64,000 nt of DNA, taken from Coleophoma eucalyptorum (lineage: Eukaryota > Ascomycota > Leotiomycetes > Helotiales > Dermateaceae). Below the pieces are notes generated by a model. That model was not told the origin of the DNA, ran no database searches, and saw nothing but the letters and a program-made list of their open reading frames with translations. The position numbers were made by a program, and so were the translations under genes. How positions within the stretch are numbered: position 1 is the stretch's first letter; the number at the start of each line of letters is the position of its first letter. Location of the stretch: positions 248,001-312,000 of the forward strand of contig JALRME010000036.1 of the NCBI GenBank assembly GCA_026120035.1, read 5' to 3'. This document shows, piece by piece, positions 49,282 through 60,528 of this stretch.

Positions 49282-50429
49282 CTGTACATATATTTAAGTC
49301 TACCACCTCCTTTAGCACATGCTCATCTAGACACTCCCTTTCCACATCATTTCATATACAGACAGCTGTTCATGGTTATCACCGAACGTTATGCCTTCCT
49401 AATATTCTTTGCATATCCTATTATCTTACACTCTCTTCCTGAGTTTCAATTTCCTCTTAGTCCCTCCTCCTCAACCCCCTTGAACGAAGTGTGGCAAAGC
49501 TTCTTCGTAGACTAGCACCCTTTCCAATGCTGACTCTTTGTACCCTGTAGTCGTCAGGGAGAAGCTTATTCATGTACTATAATACCCATACTCATTTTAT
49601 CCCGATGGCATGGAATGGAATTTGGGCTATTTGCCTGGCAGTCCGCTTCTTGGTCCTAAATTACCACCCTGTCTTTTCGAACACGATACGCAATAATGAG
49701 AATTCGTTCCAAATGGATTCCCTACTGCCTACACCTCCTGCCAGCGTCTGACCACGCACCACATATGAAACTGAGCCTGAATACTCAGCGTCTTTCAACT
49801 CTGGCCGCACATATCCCAATAGAGTTTGAAAACTTCTCACAACCTTCTAACCGAAGACCAGATATAGCGGGTTTGAGAAAGACGGCTGCTAGACCTTCAG
49901 GCAGGGTAATATAATCCCCCCCCCCTCCCCCAGCGCTAATCTCTTTCTATGAGAAAAGGCTTAAAAGTCACTCGTATAGGGAGAGATCGTCTTGCTTTGG
50001 TATATGAGTTTCATACGCCATACTTTCACAAGACAGCAAAACGAAGCCAGCAGATTGCTATTGGGCGTCATGAGCTCTGTACAAAACTACCTCTGAGGAT
50101 TTGAGTCAAACTCCGCACGCAAGGGTTTGGTGGACTAGCTTTGGCCAGCCAACGATACAAACAGCTAGAAAGCGGGGATGGGTGGAGTCAACTGGGAGAG
50201 GGGGGGGGGGTACATCCATGGTTCCTCGACATCACCTACTTACTTCAAACTTGGAGTTCACTGCAATCCTTGCAGTGTTCAGTATGAAAATCTCTGTCCC
50301 TTCCAAAAATAACCCCCTCTTGAGGCTTGCTTACTTAGATGGCTGGGCTGGACTCAAATCTACGCGAATGCCTTCAGCTAAAGGATACCTGTCCGCTAGC
50401 ATAGCATTGGCGTTCAGGAAACCCATTGT

Positions 50430-50514
50430 AGTTAAGAGAGCGCCAATCTATATCGAGTTCCCAGGAAAAAACTATCGCAGTTAAGAGACTACCAATCTAT
50501 ATCGAGTCCCCAGA
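50430..50514. repeat. Two-copy 36-bp direct repeat, 49-bp period
   Basis: Copies at 50430-50465 and 50479-50514 share AGTTAAGAGA and CCAATCTATATCGAGT with a few substitutions. No gene is involved. Confidence 0.85.
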
Positions 50515-51297
50515 TACCAGTGACCAGTCAAGAGGCCTGGAATTCACGGTGGGTGGTGGCCGAAAGGCGCTATTTCGCGTTCGCTCTCTTATCAATAACG
50601 TCGCTAGATAGTGAAGCACATCTAAGCTAAAAGCGTCCAGAACCACCGCCCAGGCTTTGGAAATGGTTTCCCCTACCTCGACAAGTAAAGACACTACGAA
50701 CAGCAATCTGTCAGTCTAGACTCGACTCCATGGTGAGAGTGCACCCATACTTCCTGCTTGTTAGGCATAAATACCCACGTCTGTTCTCAGACGAAGGGTC
50801 CTCTGCTTCTGGAAGTCGGGTGAGTTTGTATAGCTGCGTAGAAGCAGTCTTGTCAACATCCGAAAATACTGAGCTCGACTGTTTCCACTCAGTGGCTGGA
50901 GATAACTAGTCATCCTCACCGAAGGTGATGAATGCGTCCTTTTGCTGTTTTAGCCATCACTTCTGGAGAACTCATTTTCGTGCTCGCAATTAAATGTACA
51001 TGTCCTCAAGCATCTATCCTGGATTAGGGAGTATACCTAATCTCAAACACTGTACTAAGCTCTTGAACATCAAGGACCAATTTGCTTTATTCAGTGTGTA
51101 TGACATGCTCAAAAGAGTTGCTGTAACTTTTAAGCTATATGAAAGCGTGGGCTGAGCTAGTAGTAGATGGCCAGAAAAGAAAACGAGACCTGAAGAGCGA
51201 ACTTGGTGGACAAAAGAAATGAAACTAATCTAGATTAAAATTGATAGGGTATCACAAAGGGTTTATCGTCCCTACTGCTCTGTATCCAAGGCAGTTT

Positions 51298-54200
51298 TCA
51301 CAGCCATAATAACCATTTTAAGAGAACCCACACTCCCCTGAAGACACCAAGTACAATTCTGGCCAAGACGACCATAAACCAAACATACCACATAATCCCA
51401 ACCAAGGCCCATTCTACAAGAACCCAGCCACCCCTGCGCAGCCATCTGAAACGTCGGCGGCGGCGTCGGAGCATCTTGTTCATCATGTCTGTAAGTCGCT
51501 TGACCGCCAACATGTGGCTTGTAACAAGCTCCTTGCTGACCTCATCAGAATCATCAGCAGCTTTCCGAGCCATGGGCGTCAAATTCTGAACGATGCAATT
51601 CTGCAGCGATTCGGCACGAGACATCAAGTCTGGTACAGTCTTGTCGCAGAAGTCGTCGGTGGTGGATTGCAACACGCGAGTGGATAAGTGAATATCATTC
51701 GAGAGAATGCGCGCTGCAAAATTGTGCTCCTGAGACTTAGGCACTCGTTCAGTTGGGTCTTCAGCGAGTGCAGCAATTTCTACGAAGAGTCTCTGCTTCG
51801 AATCTTTCAAGCTACGAGCGTCTTCACCACGGCGTGTAATCTCCTTGGCTTTGATTCCAGAACTGAGTAGCAGAGCTCTTACGCGCGCAATTTCACGCTT
51901 CGTCATTGGCCCACGATGCAAAGACACGCCCCTATCAGATATACTCCATTGACGCTTACCCTCAAGAGAGGGACGATGATCATGGCTAGTCTCAAGTTTT
52001 GATAGACCGGTGATAGGAAGTTGATCTCGACGTTTGCCCGGAAAGCCAAGGATTGTATTTAGTCGAGCATCTGCGCCATGAATTCCATTAGAATACCCAT
52101 TTCTTAGAGACTCTAAGTCTGAGACATCCGATTCGAGGCGTAGTCGGTCATTCATTTCAGCATTTGGCGATTCTCTTGGTGAAGCATCCTGAACATCAAT
52201 CCTGGGATTATCCTCATTGCGTATTGATTGTCTACGCTCTTTGGTCTGCTGTCCCTGAAACGTGTTGTCTTCTTCTGCATCCATAATTTCTGTGCGGGTT
52301 GTTCTCTCTCGTCCTCGCCGCTCAAACGGCGAAGCAAAATTGGGCATAGAATTGAGGAATGACGGCCGTTCTTTTCTTGGTGATGCATCCTCAACATCAC
52401 TGGGAGGAACAGATCGGGGGCGCGAAATGTTCACAAAGGTGCGCTTGATAATATCATCATCGGCATCCGACTCATCTGATGAGGCGCCGGAAGACAAGCC
52501 AGGAGAAGAATCTTTCCTCCATAACGCATCGCTGACCTTTGAAACTGCACCACGTCCAGTCTTGAAGAGTCCTCGAATGCCAGAAGTCTCTTCACCACTC
52601 TTACCTCTCAAACTACCAGCTCTGCTTTTGATTGAGACTTGGCTATCATCGGTCCTTCGAGTAACCATGAGTTTGATAGGGCTCTTCGATCTCTTCTGCT
52701 TCTCGGGTGTAGATGGGCTCTCCTTACCCTCGGGCATATCGAATGAATATCTTGAAAACAAGCCATCTTCATTACCATTACCATCCAGGCTTTCAGATGC
52801 GTTACGTTCTTGCAACATATTGATTTTAGATCTGACTCTAGATATCGGATTCCGTGTTGGTGAGCTTTGTCGACTAGGCGCTGGAGAAAGCTCCATTCCA
52901 AGAGCCGGAACAAATGCGCCAGCAATTTTGGAAGCTCTGATCTCTGGTGAATTTGGAGCGGTACTATCAAATCCGTCGACGGAGCTTCGAGGATTGCTAC
53001 CAGGTACTTCCAGACTAGCTCTCCCAGAAGATATATTTCTCGTTGAATCTCGTTTGTGATGCCGTTTGAACAGAGAAGCTGTCCGACTGTGGCCCTTCGA
53101 TTCAGTTCTTTCCAGATCATCTCGCAGCATAGGTTTCTGGCTTTCGATTGATTCAACAATCTCCTGATTTATTAGATCCCGTGGACCATCGTACTTGCTT
53201 TCCCTCGCCTCCTTGCCAAGCATCTCCATCATCTGCTTCTCCAAGATTTCACTACTAATCACATCTTGGCTATCTGCAGTTCCACTACGCCTTCGGGAGA
53301 CTCGACGATGGCTATCAGCATCACTATCTGACGAGTCAGAAGAGGACCTTGACCTAGAGAGCATACGACGGTGATGCGACCCGTTGTGGCCATGATGGAA
53401 ACGAGTTGCGTCTCGTAATTTAAGCTTCGCTCTTGAAATTGCATGATCTGATTGTCTCTCGGTGTCTGCCTTTATAGACTTGAATTCTGGTAATAATTTT
53501 GTGTCGATGCGGAGATCTGGTGCAACAATGTCCCTTGGCGGAGACTTTTGGGCAGTGGTCTCTTCCTTGGGCTGGGACACAGGTCTGCTGAGCTCAGTGT
53601 ACCGGGGAAAGATTTTCCTACCATGGCGGTCCTCGATAAGTTTCTTATTTTCCTCTTGCTCCAGCCAGAATACATCAGCTATCATATCAGCAGGATTTAT
53701 AATCCAGTCAATGCGTGGTCTCTTTGATTTTGACGCCACAGACCTGCTTTGCGATTGAGGAGATGCATGTGGAGAGGCGGTATCCTTGGAGACCACCGAA
53801 AATGTTGGCACTGGCAGGGAATTTGCATGTTGACGGTCATCTGAGGATTCCATTGAGATTCGATCGATCCAGGTAGAAACTTCCTCTAGATCTCCAAACC
53901 CTTGAGCTTCCCCATCAATCACTTTCCGCTCTCTCGTCCGCACCTTTCGGTTCCGTATGTATTGCAAAGGATTATAATCTCTTCCTAGACTACGCGATGA
54001 ATTCACACTGGAGGCTGTTTGTGTTGGAGAAAACGTTGCGGCAGTTGGTGATCCAGGAGCTGTACTAGCTGGGGTTACTGTAGAGGATCTATCGTTCTTG
54101 GGTGGCTTTAGAGGAGGCACGTATTGCAGCAGTCGACGATATTGCCCCATGAGCTCTATTGTAGTCCTTGCCTTATCTGCTCGCGCTAATGTAGAGGCCG

Positions 54201-55062
54201 AGAAGTGGTAATTGTAGGTGACGTCCATATTTGACTCGAATGCCGCTTGTAGTGGGCTGCCAATCTTCTGTCCCGAAAGCAGTCGTGGAGAAGCTGTAAC
54301 AGCACGCTCTCCTTTGTCTGGTTTAGGTGAAATATTCCTGGAAACTCGCCTCTGTTGCTGTAGATGTTGTCTCAAGTTACTACTACCCATTCCCTCGGTG
54401 AAGCCTGCACCAAGGGAAAGCGGAACAGAGATGTTACGTCTGGCAGCAGCACGCCTACTCTCGCTGAGATTCAAGGCAAGATTGACAATTTGCGCAGAAT
54501 CCACGTCAAGCGTTTTCGAAGGTGTTTTATCATCCATCTTACTTGTAACCTCAACATCCTCATCCTCGCCCATGCGGGTAGTATCAGTAGTGACATTTGA
54601 CGCCAGTGGGCTGTTATCGAGTCCCAAACCCAGATTTGAGTGCTTCCTAGAGTGTCTTTTCTCGGAGCTCTGAAGCTTCCCCTTTCCTTTGTGACCATCG
54701 TGAGATTCGTGTGTCGTGATAGGGGATGATTTCAATTCGGATTTCGCATGAGCTCGATCGAACACATTGTTGGACAGTAGGAAACTCCCAGGCCGAATCC
54801 TATGCCTTCGATGACTGCTCTCCTTGACTGGATGAACATCTTCACTGGAACCCAGCCCGTTCTTTTCCATCATGGCATCGGTTGTGTTGACAGCAAGACT
54901 GCTTTTCTTGCTGCCAGCTGTACTTGACTCGCCGGTGTCATAACTAGCAATGCTATAACGATCATTTGAGATTGGGGTCGCACGGCGCTGGAGAGGAGTC
55001 GTCAGGCCATCTTTGCCTACGATCGTGTCGCGTCCAGAGGCTGCGGCCACATCATTCGACAT
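51298..55062 (-). CDS. Large fungal protein with C-terminal membrane segments, function unknown
   Basis: An uninterrupted frame of 1254 residues starting MSNDVAAASGRDTIVGKDG. Most is disordered and rich in Ser, Arg and Lys (many RxxS and SP sites). Two conserved-looking islands stand out: YNYHFSASTLARADKARTTIE with QYRRLLQYVPPLKPP (residues ~285-320), and DYNPLQYIRNRKVRTRERK with DWIINPADMIADVFWLEQEE (residues ~370-480). Near the C-terminus is a helical domain (TKREIARVRALLLSSGIKA, then DDFCDKTVPDLMSRAESLQ), an Arg-rich stretch (RRRRRRFRWLRR) and two hydrophobic segments (VLVEWALVGIMWYVWFMVVL and VLGVFRGVWVLLKWLLWL). This suggests a tail-anchored protein of an internal membrane facing the cytosol. 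I cannot name the family with confidence. Confidence 0.85.
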   Translation of the reverse strand: MSNDVAAASGRDTIVGKDGLTTPLQRRATPISNDRYSIASYDTGESSTAGSKKSSLAVNTTDAMMEKNGLGSSEDVHPVKESSHRRHRIRPGSFLLSNNVFDRAHAKSELKSSPITTHESHDGHKGKGKLQSSEKRHSRKHSNLGLGLDNSPLASNVTTDTTRMGEDEDVEVTSKMDDKTPSKTLDVDSAQIVNLALNLSESRRAAARRNISVPLSLGAGFTEGMGSSNLRQHLQQQRRVSRNISPKPDKGERAVTASPRLLSGQKIGSPLQAAFESNMDVTYNYHFSASTLARADKARTTIELMGQYRRLLQYVPPLKPPKNDRSSTVTPASTAPGSPTAATFSPTQTASSVNSSRSLGRDYNPLQYIRNRKVRTRERKVIDGEAQGFGDLEEVSTWIDRISMESSDDRQHANSLPVPTFSVVSKDTASPHASPQSQSRSVASKSKRPRIDWIINPADMIADVFWLEQEENKKLIEDRHGRKIFPRYTELSRPVSQPKEETTAQKSPPRDIVAPDLRIDTKLLPEFKSIKADTERQSDHAISRAKLKLRDATRFHHGHNGSHHRRMLSRSRSSSDSSDSDADSHRRVSRRRSGTADSQDVISSEILEKQMMEMLGKEARESKYDGPRDLINQEIVESIESQKPMLRDDLERTESKGHSRTASLFKRHHKRDSTRNISSGRASLEVPGSNPRSSVDGFDSTAPNSPEIRASKIAGAFVPALGMELSPAPSRQSSPTRNPISRVRSKINMLQERNASESLDGNGNEDGLFSRYSFDMPEGKESPSTPEKQKRSKSPIKLMVTRRTDDSQVSIKSRAGSLRGKSGEETSGIRGLFKTGRGAVSKVSDALWRKDSSPGLSSGASSDESDADDDIIKRTFVNISRPRSVPPSDVEDASPRKERPSFLNSMPNFASPFERRGRERTTRTEIMDAEEDNTFQGQQTKERRQSIRNEDNPRIDVQDASPRESPNAEMNDRLRLESDVSDLESLRNGYSNGIHGADARLNTILGFPGKRRDQLPITGLSKLETSHDHRPSLEGKRQWSISDRGVSLHRGPMTKREIARVRALLLSSGIKAKEITRRGEDARSLKDSKQRLFVEIAALAEDPTERVPKSQEHNFAARILSNDIHLSTRVLQSTTDDFCDKTVPDLMSRAESLQNCIVQNLTPMARKAADDSDEVSKELVTSHMLAVKRLTDMMNKMLRRRRRRFRWLRRGGWVLVEWALVGIMWYVWFMVVLARIVLGVFRGVWVLLKWLLWL

Positions 55063-57679
55063 CTGGAACTGAGACCAGAACCGCTCCTACAGCAGTTCGT
55101 GACCATCAACATGAGTGGCAGTATACTTGCGATGACATGTCGAGAAATAGAGCAGTAGGTTGTTGAATGGTTGAGCTGGCAGAACGTTGGGCTCGTGGTT
55201 TGATTTGCTCCAGTGGACTGGAAGAAAGACAGGATTTCAATGATGATCTAATTCCGGGGTAGGTGTAGGCCCATGTCGTTGCCAGGATGTCTAGAACGCT
55301 AAAGCGAGTCTTCCCGACGCGTCTGGAAGTAAAACGCGCTTCTAGATTCCTTCTTTCCTTACTTCCTTCCTTCCTCTCTCTAGTTGCATTGTAAATTTCA
55401 CATATACTAATATTAACTACAGTCGAACCCGATATTATCACTACATCGTTCTATCTCGGTCGATTTACTCTACTCTTGGCGTTGTTGCGATTTTCTGTAA
55501 CCATTTCCTGTAACAACGATTCGCCACCGCAAGCCCACACTACTTCGAACGGTATACCAGGCTAGACGATAGACTCAACGAGCACATCACGGCTTCCATC
55601 GAAAATGTCGCTTTTAAATCTACCAGAGGAAGCTACTTATGTGATAAGGGAAGCTGCGCTCGTACCATGGATTATACACTAGAGCCGGAGAAGCTTAAAA
55701 ATCCTCGAGAGGGTAGACTGGCGGCTGCGTGTCAGGCCAGATGGAGCCATGTGGAAATTAGGATCGTTATCGAGGAGGATGAGCTGAGGTCCTGTAGGTC
55801 AAAAACTGGCGTTTAAGATCTGACAACAAGGAATTCGACGATTCGAGATTGATGAAGAGGATATTGCAAGATTGGAAATGGAGATTATGGAAAGACCCGT
55901 GAATGAGAAATTCACACGAGACGAGTTAAACACCAATTAACGGGGTGCTGTTCGGATGGACTTGTCTATACTGCAAATATTCCTGGCACGCTTCGAAAGC
56001 AGAGGGCATCATGTAAGTCAGACCTAGAGAATGAGTTTATCTAGGAAGGGAAAGTAATTCTTACAAAGGATCTACGGCTCCCAGGGCGCCTACAGCACGA
56101 GGCAGGAGGATTCTAGAAGTATGAAAACACGAACTGCGATGGATTTAGCGTTTGCACAGCTGTGACACATGTGAATGAGACTAAAAGTCATCCATAATAT
56201 GATGACGACAACTCCTATGTCTACAAACCATCAAGATCCTGGGAATTTACGGCAATCTCGATATGTTTCACCTGCCATTAGAGTTGCAATGTTGCTTCCA
56301 AACATTATGACCCGGCTTCGATCTCCAGGTGGGCTTGCTTCAACGCTCTTTGACTTCGGGTTGGATATCTTGTATCCCACAGTCGTTATTGCCTACGGAC
56401 CAAGTGGCTGAAATTCGTAGATCCAAATCAAGCTACCTTATTAAATTGGCATCGGAATCAAATTCAAGTATCAACACGGGTATCGACAGCTCGCAGGCCA
56501 TGACCCCACGAGATTTCAAAGTCAGCCGGTCGTCGACCACGCTATCCAGGACCTCAATAACACCGCCATGGGAATCATAAGCGAAGTTCATGACCGTGGC
56601 TCTGGAGGAGGTCGATATCAAGTCAAGTAGCGCACGGCGGTCGCGGTCGCAGCCTAGGATTGCGATGTCGAAAAGTATGTAGCAGCCGCAGGGTAGCAGT
56701 TGCGGGGTAGCACCCTAACTACTTGGTTATTGTTTGCCCGGATCACTGAATGATATGGTAGGATTATCATCAGAATTCCATCGGCTATTTTACTATTCAA
56801 TGGGCTGTCGAGTTTCGATGTTCGACATGATTAAAGTGGCAAAGCGAAAGGACCGATTTCCGTGCGGACATTGAGGCCCATGGAGGATACGGACCAAAGT
56901 AAGCACCAGTAACTCGTAAACTCGTAAGGGAGATACACCAGGGGAGGGGCGATAAGCAGCAGCATGAAAAATAAGCATCCAGTCGGGTAACCGGGATCTT
57001 GCGGGCTGACAGTGGGAAGCGAGCTCTTCTAGGCAAGCAGGCTGGCACCTTAACTTGCTTAAGCTAAACTGTGGCCGCCACCCCCCTTGCTAATGCGGGG
57101 CCAGTAAGCTTTTCTGGGACTAGAAGGTAGCTACAACAGTACCGTGGACAGTATGGTCATCGCCCGTTTAATTCTAATTCTAATTCCTGGGCTTTTAGTG
57201 CATCTCTTGCAGTGCTGTGCCCCCCCGTATTGTGTTTCTATCGAGCATTGTCCGGCCTGGCTTGGGCCCGTCTTTGGTATAGCGACCTACTCATTCTCTC
57301 ACTCTACTCGTTCCCGCGCCTGCCTGTTTACCACACCCCCCCCCCCCCCCCTCCATAACACGCCAGCTTGCCTTGCTTTGCTTTTAATTCGCGTTTCGCA
57401 AGATCTCAACGCTCTCGTCTTCACTTCCATCCAGAGTCGTCATTGTTGTTTCATAGCAATCCTATCTTTTAACCATCGGCCTTCCTTCTTCGTTTGCCTT
57501 GCTCTTCAGAGCCTGTGATTTGCTTATCACCACCACCACCACCACCAACTAACCCATTGGGTGGCTGTCAGCATTGCTTTGGCGCTATAGAAAGTGCTTT
57601 GTTGAGCACTTCCCCGAGTTCTCCTGAAATCTGCTGCTTCGCCCATTCATAACTCTCGTTCGCCCAACCCATCATCAAG
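55063..57679. other. Intergenic with possible gene remnants
   Basis: About 2.6 kb. It holds the promoter of the 1254-residue protein gene, short coding-like pieces at 55605-55942 (plus) and 56433-56714 (minus), a 16-base C run at 57336-57351 and the GH72 gene's promoter with (CCA)n at 57530-57548. No intact gene seen. Confidence 0.5.
57336..57351. repeat. Poly-C tract (16)
   Basis: Longest homopolymer of the window, about 330 bases before the GH72 start codon. Confidence 0.9.
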
Positions 57680-59426
57680 ATGTTGCAAAACTCTCGCTCG
57701 ATCGTCTCTTCGCTTTCACTCTTTGTCCTTGGTGCTTCTGCCGCCCTGGATCCAATTGTCATCAAGGTGGGGAGCTGCTCCTCTTGAATCGAATAGATGA
57801 GCATATTATGGAGCTGACACTGCACAGGGATCCAAGTTCTTCTACACTAATGGCACTCAATTCTTCATCAAAGGTGTTGCTTATCAGCAAGATGGTTCCG
57901 CAACCGCCCAGGGCTACATTGACCCTCTTGCCGATGTACAATCTTGCACGCGCGATATCCCATTCCTCCAGAAAGCGGGAGCCAACCTCATTCGAACATA
58001 TGCTATTGATCCAACAGCCGACCACTCTACCTGCATGGGTCTACTAGATGCTGCTGGTATCTATGTCATTAGTGATCTTTCAGAACCAAACCTATCCATT
58101 TCCCGAACCAGTCCGGCTTGGAACACCGAGCTCTACACCCGATACACCGCTGTCGTCGATGCATTGGCTCAATACAACAACGTAGTTGGTTTCTTTGCCG
58201 GCAATGAGGTCACAAATAATGTTTCATACACTGAGGCATCGGCTTTTGTCAAGGCTGCCGTCCGTGATACCAAGGCATATATTAAGCAGAAGAATTACCA
58301 TTCAATGGGTGTTGGATATGCTGCCGATGACGACGCGACCGTTCGTTTTGATGTGGCTAACTACTTCAATTGCGGTGACCAGGCTGATATCATCGACTTC
58401 TGGGGCTACAACATTTACGAATGGTGCGGAAATTCTGATTACCAGACGTCTGGTTACGCAGCCAGAACTGCCGAATTTGCAAACTACTCCGTGCCTGTCT
58501 TCTTTGCAGAATATGGATGCAACACCCAGGGTGGTGGAGCTGCTGGCCGAAAGTTCACCGAGGTCACCGCTCTATATGGCTCTCAGATGACACCAGTTTT
58601 TAGTGGAGGAATTGTCTTTGAGTACTTTGAGGAGGCCAATGATTTTGGTACGACGCCTAATATTTGATTGCAGCTCCCCTACTGACTTTGCTAGGTCTTG
58701 TCTCTATTTCTGGAACGGCTGCCAGCACGCTGGCTGATTACAATGCGTGGAGTAGTCAGATTGCTTCTGCGACACCTTCTAGTGTCAGTTCGGCAGCCTA
58801 TACTCCAACAAATACCGTGCAGCAACAATGCCCGGAGGTTGCTTCAACTTGGCTCGTTGCTGCAACTGGCCTTCCACCAACCCCTGATCAAAGTAAGCAG
58901 CATTTGCATGCCACAGAAATCAAAGCTAACGAAAACAGCTCTCTGCGATTGTATGATGGCGTCGCTTTCATGCAAAGCGTCATCAAGTCTGAAAGACAGC
59001 GACGTTGGAACCCTCTTCGGTCAAGTATGTGCCTATAATAGCGGGAGCCCTTGTGCCGGCATCACCACCAATACATCCACTGGTGTCTATGGCGCATATT
59101 CCATGTGTAACTCCACCGAGCAACTATCATACGCCTTTAATGCCTACTATCAAGAGCAAGGCAATAGTGCCCAAGCCTGTAACTTCGCTGGAAATGCCGT
59201 GACTGTCAAGGCGGCTGCAACAGCAGCTTCTTGCTCTTCAGCCTTTGCTCAAGCTAGTGTTACTGGTGCCAGTGGTACCTCTGGTGGAGGCGCCGCAACC
59301 AGCAGTACCAAGAAGAGTGCAGCTGATACTCTCTACGTTCCAAAGTCGATCACTATGGGCAGCTACTACCTGGTCGCATACATGGCGGGAATGGGATTGC
59401 TTGGAGGAGCAATGGTCTTGTTGTAA
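57680..59426 (+). CDS. GPI-anchored 1,3-beta-glucanosyltransferase, GH72 with X8/CBM43 domain
   Basis: Four exons (57680-57766, 57828-58647, 58695-58892, 58939-59426), 530 residues. It cuts beta-1,3-glucan and rejoins the chains, building the cell wall from outside the plasma membrane. A signal peptide ([15 protein letters not shown]) leads into the GH72 domain: [30 protein letters not shown], the acid/base Glu156 in [25 protein letters not shown] and the nucleophile Glu257 in FFAEYGCNT. The eight-cysteine X8 module follows ([36 protein letters not shown]), then a Ser/Ala/Gly-rich spacer and a hydrophobic GPI-attachment tail ([20 protein letters not shown]). This is the Gas1/Gel1-type (GH72+) layout and length. 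All catalytic residues are present. Confidence 0.96.
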
Positions 59427-60528
59427 GAAGGTGGGAGGTATGGTGTAACTATTGGGTTTTTATGGGCGCTCCATTCATCTCTTCCTTGCTGCTATGTGTG
59501 AGAAGATGGATATGCGCGGAAGCGGGACCAGACTAGACGACTCTGTCTCTAATGTACTATTTAGTTCGTGGAGTATTCGAAAATTGAACACTTCGCTGAA
59601 TTCCACTTGGGGGTTAAGTCTCACAAGCTACTACTGTACTACTGGACTTGACCGAGCTGTAACGTAACAGGTCGCACGACGGCTGAGGTTACTTTGGACC
59701 CAAGGTCGACAGAAACCCTCTTTGTAATTTAATGCACGTTTTGCTGTCAGATGTCAGATCCGATCAAGCTCATTTGCTTTTTGACGTCAAATACGCGAGC
59801 AAGCGCACCGGCTACTGCTGTAAGTAGATCTAATCCCGGTTGGTGATCTGGGTACGTGAGCTTGGTGATGATCCTTGAGGATTGGGGGGGATCTCCGTCA
59901 TAACCCCTGCGCAACCACGACACGACCTATTCCCGCCTCGGTTGGCTTCGACCTTTCTCTCCTTCCTTTGTCTTGAGGAAAGGGAAACAGGATAATAACA
60001 AGAAAACTCTTTGTGCAAGGAGAAGCTTTATTTTGCTGTCTTTGATCTCATCACGACGGGAAGCTTGTATGCTTGGAGATTTAATTCTTTGTGATGATGC
60101 TATTGTCGGGACAGTTGGAGGTTGGGAGAGGGAGGGAGTGTGGTGGATTTTTTTTTGGGTTCGTGGGATTTAGGGATCAGGGATCGAAAGGGAGAGTACA
60201 GTGCGTAGGGACGTCATATGATGAAGATACTTTGGCGATTTTGTCCTCCTGGATTGGATGTAACTTGCAGTGCGCGACTGGAAATAGAAAAGAGAAAGAA
60301 AAAAACAATAAACGTTACTTTTAACACGAGGCTTGCGCATGGAAGGTATGGACTTTGAAGTGAGGGTTGAGCTTGATATGTGAAGTAGATATATATAAAT
60401 ACTTATATGCGTGTATATAAGTACTTATGTCGGCACTCGTGAGCAGGCACCTAGAGGTATTCCATCATCCCCCAGCCTTGGAATTATTGATACTGCGAAC
60501 CATACTTTCTATAGATACAGCCGCCGCA
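59427..60528. other. Intergenic
   Basis: About 1.1 kb with the GH72 3' flank and the promoter of the small secreted protein. TATA-like sequences lie at its right end. Nothing else seen. Confidence 0.6.
60389..60420 (+). promoter_or_regulatory. TATA-like elements of the small secreted protein gene
   Basis: ATATATATAAAT (60389-60400) and GTATATAA (60413-60420) lie ~110-140 bases before the ATG at 60529. Confidence 0.4.

Larger units (their letters stand above)
47943..51297. other. Intergenic between convergent genes, repeat-bearing
   Basis: About 3.35 kb with the cyclin 3' untranslated sequence, a 7-base minisatellite, a (TA)n run, two oligo-C/G tracts and a two-copy direct repeat. No supported gene. 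The 127-codon frame at 50101-50484 shows nothing recognisable. Confidence 0.55.

Noticed and set aside
52262..53059. 265-codon plus-strand frame opposite the 1254-residue gene
   Set aside because: Shadow of the Ser-rich real gene on the other strand.
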